Positions 61,092-64,000 of a stretch of 64,000 nt of DNA are shown one piece after another (position 1 is the first letter of the stretch; every line of letters begins with the position of its first letter). The stretch spans positions 2,046,001 to 2,110,000 of the forward strand of contig NC_015177.1 in the NCBI RefSeq assembly GCF_000190735.1. Reading direction: 5' to 3'. The position numbers were made by a program, and so were the translations under genes. Source of the stretch: Pseudopedobacter saltans DSM 12145 (GTDB lineage Bacteria; Bacteroidota; Bacteroidia; Sphingobacteriales; Sphingobacteriaceae). Under the pieces are notes generated by a model. It did no database searches. It was not told the DNA's origin and was given only the letters and a program-made list of their open reading frames with translations.

Positions 61092-63119
61092 ATGCCCGTG
61101 TTTTCACATTTATCCGAAGAGAATAATAGATCCTTAAAAGAGCAATATGTTTTAGACACCTTCAAACCTATTTTTGAAAATCACTTTCTACCATTCTATG
61201 TTTGCAGTATAAAAGGTAAGATTATCTACTATAATGAAGCGGCCATAGATCTATGGGGTCATGAACCTCCTAAAAACGCAATCTGGACAGGGGCGCAAAA
61301 AACATATAATCTGGATGGAACCGTTTTACTTCCTAAAAATAGCGAGATGGCATGCTGTTTAAATTCAAACCAGCACTCCTCCGGTTTAGAAATCTTAATA
61401 GAACTTCCCGACTCTACATTAAAAAGAGTTATTTCCAATCCAAAAATCTTTTTTGATAAAAATAATTGCCCAATAGCAGTTCATAATACACTTTTGGATA
61501 TTACCCATAATAAGAAGGCTGAGGAACAACAGACTATATTTTCTGATATTGTAAAACATGCCTATAACGCCATAATCAGTAAAGACTTAAACGGTATAAT
61601 AACCAGTTGGAATACGGGTGCAGAAAAGATATTTGGATATACTGAAGAGGAAATGATTGGACAATCGATTACAAAATTGATTCCTAGAGATCGGTTCCAC
61701 GAAGAAGACAACATAATCGGTAGTATCAAGAGTGGCAAAAGGATCGACCATTACCAAACCGTAAGATTAAAGAAGGATGGTTCCGAGATTAATGTATCAA
61801 TAACCATCTCTCCTATTTTCAATACTGCAGGAGAAATAATTGGGGCTTCTAAAATTGCCCGCGATATAACACTGGAAATTTTGCATCAGCAAGCTTTTAA
61901 AAGATATTCGGAAAATCTTGAGGTTTTGAACTCTGTTGGCAGAGCAATTTCCGAAAAACTAGATGTACAAGCGATCCTTCAAAAAGTAATTGATGCTACT
62001 ACAAAGGTCACCGGAGCTAATTTTGGAGCATTTTTTTACAAAACGACAAATTCTTCTGGCGAGGAGATGATGTTATATAATTTATCGGGAGCGTCAAAAG
62101 ACATTTTTGAAAAAATGGAGATGCCACGGGAGACTTCTTTATTGCATCAGGCATTTAGCGGTAACTCGCCAATCCGGATTGATGATGTAACAAAAGATGA
62201 AAGATATGGTAAGAACGCTCCTTATAATGGAATACCCGAGGGACATTTTCCTGTAAAAAGCTATTTATCTATGCCAGTAAAATTAAATTCTGGCCGCGTA
62301 ATAGGAGGATTATTATTCGGGCATAAAAAAGCTGGTCAATTTACCGAAGAACACGAAAATATCGTTAGCAGTATCGCTTCTCAGGCTGCAATAGCCTTGG
62401 ATAACTCGGAATTATTTGAAGAGATTAAATCACTAAATCTAAAAAAAGACGAGTTTATTGCACTTGCAAGTCACGAATTAAAAACCCCATTAACTTCAAT
62501 AAAAGGGTATTTACAAATCCTGTCAAGAAGTACTCACGACAAGGAAATGAGTGATCTTTTCGTCAACAAAGCACTAATACAGGTAGGTAAACTGGAATCT
62601 TTAGTATCAGACCTTTTAAATGTATCAAAAATAGAAGCCGGTAAGCTGCAATTTAATATTGAGATTCTTGACTTGCGCCAATTGGTTTTAGAGAGTATTG
62701 AAAATTTCTCTTATACTTCCAGATCTCATAAAATCAATTTGGATGATATTAAATCTCCAGTGATCATAGAAGGTGATAAACAGCGTTTAGAACAGGTCAT
62801 CATAAATCTTCTAAGTAATGCCGTTAAATATTCTCCCAAATCAGATAAAGTAGATGTATTCTTAAGCTCTGATGAAAATAATGCTATAGTGAGCATCAAA
62901 GATACCGGGCTTGGGCTGTCCAATGAAAGCCAAAAAAATATATTCACCAGGTTTTATCGAGCCGAAGGAGTAAGCAATATCTCCGGACTCGGACTCGGCC
63001 TTTATCTCACCAAAGAAATAGTCGAACGTCATCACGGAAAAATAGAGGTTGAAAGCGAATTGGGGCAAGGAGCTGAATTCACATTTACCCTACCTCTTTT
63101 TAGAAAGAAATCCTATTAA
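61092..63119 (+). CDS. PAS-GAF sensor histidine kinase
   Basis: This 675-residue kinase has an N-terminal PAS-like region (about 25-140), a PAS domain (about 150-265; AIISKDLNGIITSWNTGAEKIFGYTEEEMIG with a following PAC segment), and a GAF domain (about 285-430). The HisKA dimer (ASHELKTPLTSIKGYLQIL with the phospho-His) and the HATPase domain follow (N box LLSNAVKYSP, G1 DTGLGLS, F box IFTRFYRAEG, G2 GLGLGLYLTKEI). No transmembrane segment is seen, so it senses a cytoplasmic signal. No response regulator is adjacent, so it is an orphan kinase in this window. Confidence 0.93.
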   Translation: MPVFSHLSEENNRSLKEQYVLDTFKPIFENHFLPFYVCSIKGKIIYYNEAAIDLWGHEPPKNAIWTGAQKTYNLDGTVLLPKNSEMACCLNSNQHSSGLEILIELPDSTLKRVISNPKIFFDKNNCPIAVHNTLLDITHNKKAEEQQTIFSDIVKHAYNAIISKDLNGIITSWNTGAEKIFGYTEEEMIGQSITKLIPRDRFHEEDNIIGSIKSGKRIDHYQTVRLKKDGSEINVSITISPIFNTAGEIIGASKIARDITLEILHQQAFKRYSENLEVLNSVGRAISEKLDVQAILQKVIDATTKVTGANFGAFFYKTTNSSGEEMMLYNLSGASKDIFEKMEMPRETSLLHQAFSGNSPIRIDDVTKDERYGKNAPYNGIPEGHFPVKSYLSMPVKLNSGRVIGGLLFGHKKAGQFTEEHENIVSSIASQAAIALDNSELFEEIKSLNLKKDEFIALASHELKTPLTSIKGYLQILSRSTHDKEMSDLFVNKALIQVGKLESLVSDLLNVSKIEAGKLQFNIEILDLRQLVLESIENFSYTSRSHKINLDDIKSPVIIEGDKQRLEQVIINLLSNAVKYSPKSDKVDVFLSSDENNAIVSIKDTGLGLSNESQKNIFTRFYRAEGVSNISGLGLGLYLTKEIVERHHGKIEVESELGQGAEFTFTLPLFRKKSY

Positions 63120-63133
63120 GGTGTCGTGTAAAT

Positions 63134-64000
63134 TTAGTTTTTAACAAAGTCTAAAAGAGGAGTAATAAATCTGTTAAAGACCTCTATATGTGGCAAATGA
63201 CCGACCCCATCCAATTCCACAAGTTTAGAACCAGAAATTAACTTCTGAGTTTTTCGGCCAAGCTCGTTATAAAGCCCCATCATTGGTTGTAACTCTTTTT
63301 TCGCTCTGTCTTTTCCTATTGCAGTTCTGTCACGCGTACCAATAATCAATAAAGTTGGAGTTTTAATATATTTAAATTCATAAACTACCGGCTGAGTAAA
63401 TATCATATCCGTAGTTAATGCAGCATTCCATGCTATAACCGGATAATCAGCATGTAGTGTCCAACCTGCTAAAAGATTCAACCATGGCTCGTACTCTGCC
63501 TTCCATTTATTATCGTAATAAAATCTTAGCTGATAATTCCTATATGTATCCACTGTATTTTTAAGTTCTGCCTTATAATTTTCGTCAATAGACTGATAAG
63601 GAGCAAATAATTTGTAATCTTCTAAACCTATAGGATTTTCCAGAATCAGTTTTTTAGTAAAGTCGGGATACATCAGTGCGAAACGGGTAGCCAACATCCC
63701 TCCCATGGAATGTCCCAGAACCATGGCATCTTTAATTTGCAGTTTATCTAAAATAGATTTAGTGTTTTCCGCCAGCTGATTAAAACTGTATTGATAACTT
63801 TGAGGCTTTGTTGATTTCCCAAAACCTATCTGATCCGGAACAATTACCCTGAATCCCTCTGTTGTTAGGAATTTTATTGTCCGTTCCCAATACGCTCCAT
63901 TAAAATTCTTACCATGAAGTAATAATATATTCCTCCCGTTAGGCTTTTCAGGCTGTATGTCCATATAAGCCATCTTTAGCGGTTGATTTTGCGATATAAA
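63134..64000 (-). CDS. Alpha/beta hydrolase (partial, cut by right edge)
   Basis: The alpha/beta-hydrolase fold is shown by LLLHGKNFNGAYWERT (oxyanion loop), IVPDQIGFGKS, the nucleophile elbow GHSMGG with the catalytic Ser, TLLIIGTRDRTAIGK with the acid Asp, and LDGVGHLPHIE with the catalytic His. An ATG exists at 63973, but the frame stays open to the window end and reads FISQNQPLK before MAYMDIQP. Relatives carry such an N-terminal extension with a signal peptide, so the true start probably lies outside. The substrate is unknown. It is convergent with the histidine kinase. Confidence 0.88.
   Translation of the reverse strand, partial: FISQNQPLKMAYMDIQPEKPNGRNILLLHGKNFNGAYWERTIKFLTTEGFRVIVPDQIGFGKSTKPQSYQYSFNQLAENTKSILDKLQIKDAMVLGHSMGGMLATRFALMYPDFTKKLILENPIGLEDYKLFAPYQSIDENYKAELKNTVDTYRNYQLRFYYDNKWKAEYEPWLNLLAGWTLHADYPVIAWNAALTTDMIFTQPVVYEFKYIKTPTLLIIGTRDRTAIGKDRAKKELQPMMGLYNELGRKTQKLISGSKLVELDGVGHLPHIEVFNRFITPLLDFVKN

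Overview
The window comes from an AT-rich member of the Bacteroidota, most likely the Sphingobacteriaceae (Pedobacter / Pseudopedobacter-like). The support is a SusC/SusD pair, type IX secretion (T9SS) C-terminal sorting domains, a PorP/SprF-type protein, TAnnTTTG promoter boxes, starts without Shine-Dalgarno sequences, and family choices typical of this phylum (CE12, GH109, NagP-type MFS, phosphate-selective-type porin). The genus is inferred from gene content only.

Layout. 1-2.8 kb: housekeeping genes (rnpA cut by the left edge, rpmH, mscL, rpoN). 2.8-5.6 kb: gene-poor sequence with a lipoprotein, a decayed SDR remnant, and a dps/SHOCT operon preceded by a 37-codon ORF that overlaps the dps start. 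5.8-9.6 kb: a PIG-L deacetylase / GT4 glycosyltransferase / GH100-like glycosidase operon followed by gpmA. 9.7-13.5 kb: a type III polyketide synthase, methyltransferase and FAD oxidoreductase operon, divergent from a UbiA prenyltransferase. It looks like a phenolic-lipid (alkylresorcinol/alkylquinone) locus. 13.7-19 kb: an orphan methyltransferase, then a T9SS PorP/SprF partner and a 1186-residue type B sorted PKD/IgGFc-binding-like surface protein. 19-23.5 kb: a dense array of composite repeats around one RNase H-like gene. A diverged inverted copy at 37.1 kb carries compensating base changes in two stems. 23.5-32.6 kb: conserved genes (radical SAM YhcC-like protein, CorA, porin, ClpC, EttA, aldo/keto reductase).

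32.7-42.4 kb is an amino-sugar catabolic region: MFS transporter and nagA, two Gfo/Idh/MocA proteins (one GH109-like), a LacI regulator, nagB and a putative GHL15-type glycosidase. Next comes an IS3-family element (42.8-44.2 kb) whose orfB is split in frame at an A-AAA-AAG heptamer, bracketed by two structured repeats. 44.7-61 kb is a pectin / rhamnogalacturonan utilisation locus: two CE12 acetylesterases, SusC, SusD, a T9SS-secreted PL1-like pectate lyase, a T9SS-secreted partner of unknown function, a divergent SGNH-like protein, a LacI regulator and a CBM9-like cytoplasmic protein. A PAS-GAF histidine kinase and an alpha/beta hydrolase cut by the right edge finish the window.

LacI-type palindromes built on AACGTT lie upstream of at least five transcription units in the amino-sugar and pectin regions. 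This suggests that the two LacI-family proteins encoded here coordinate import of the polymers and breakdown of the released sugars.
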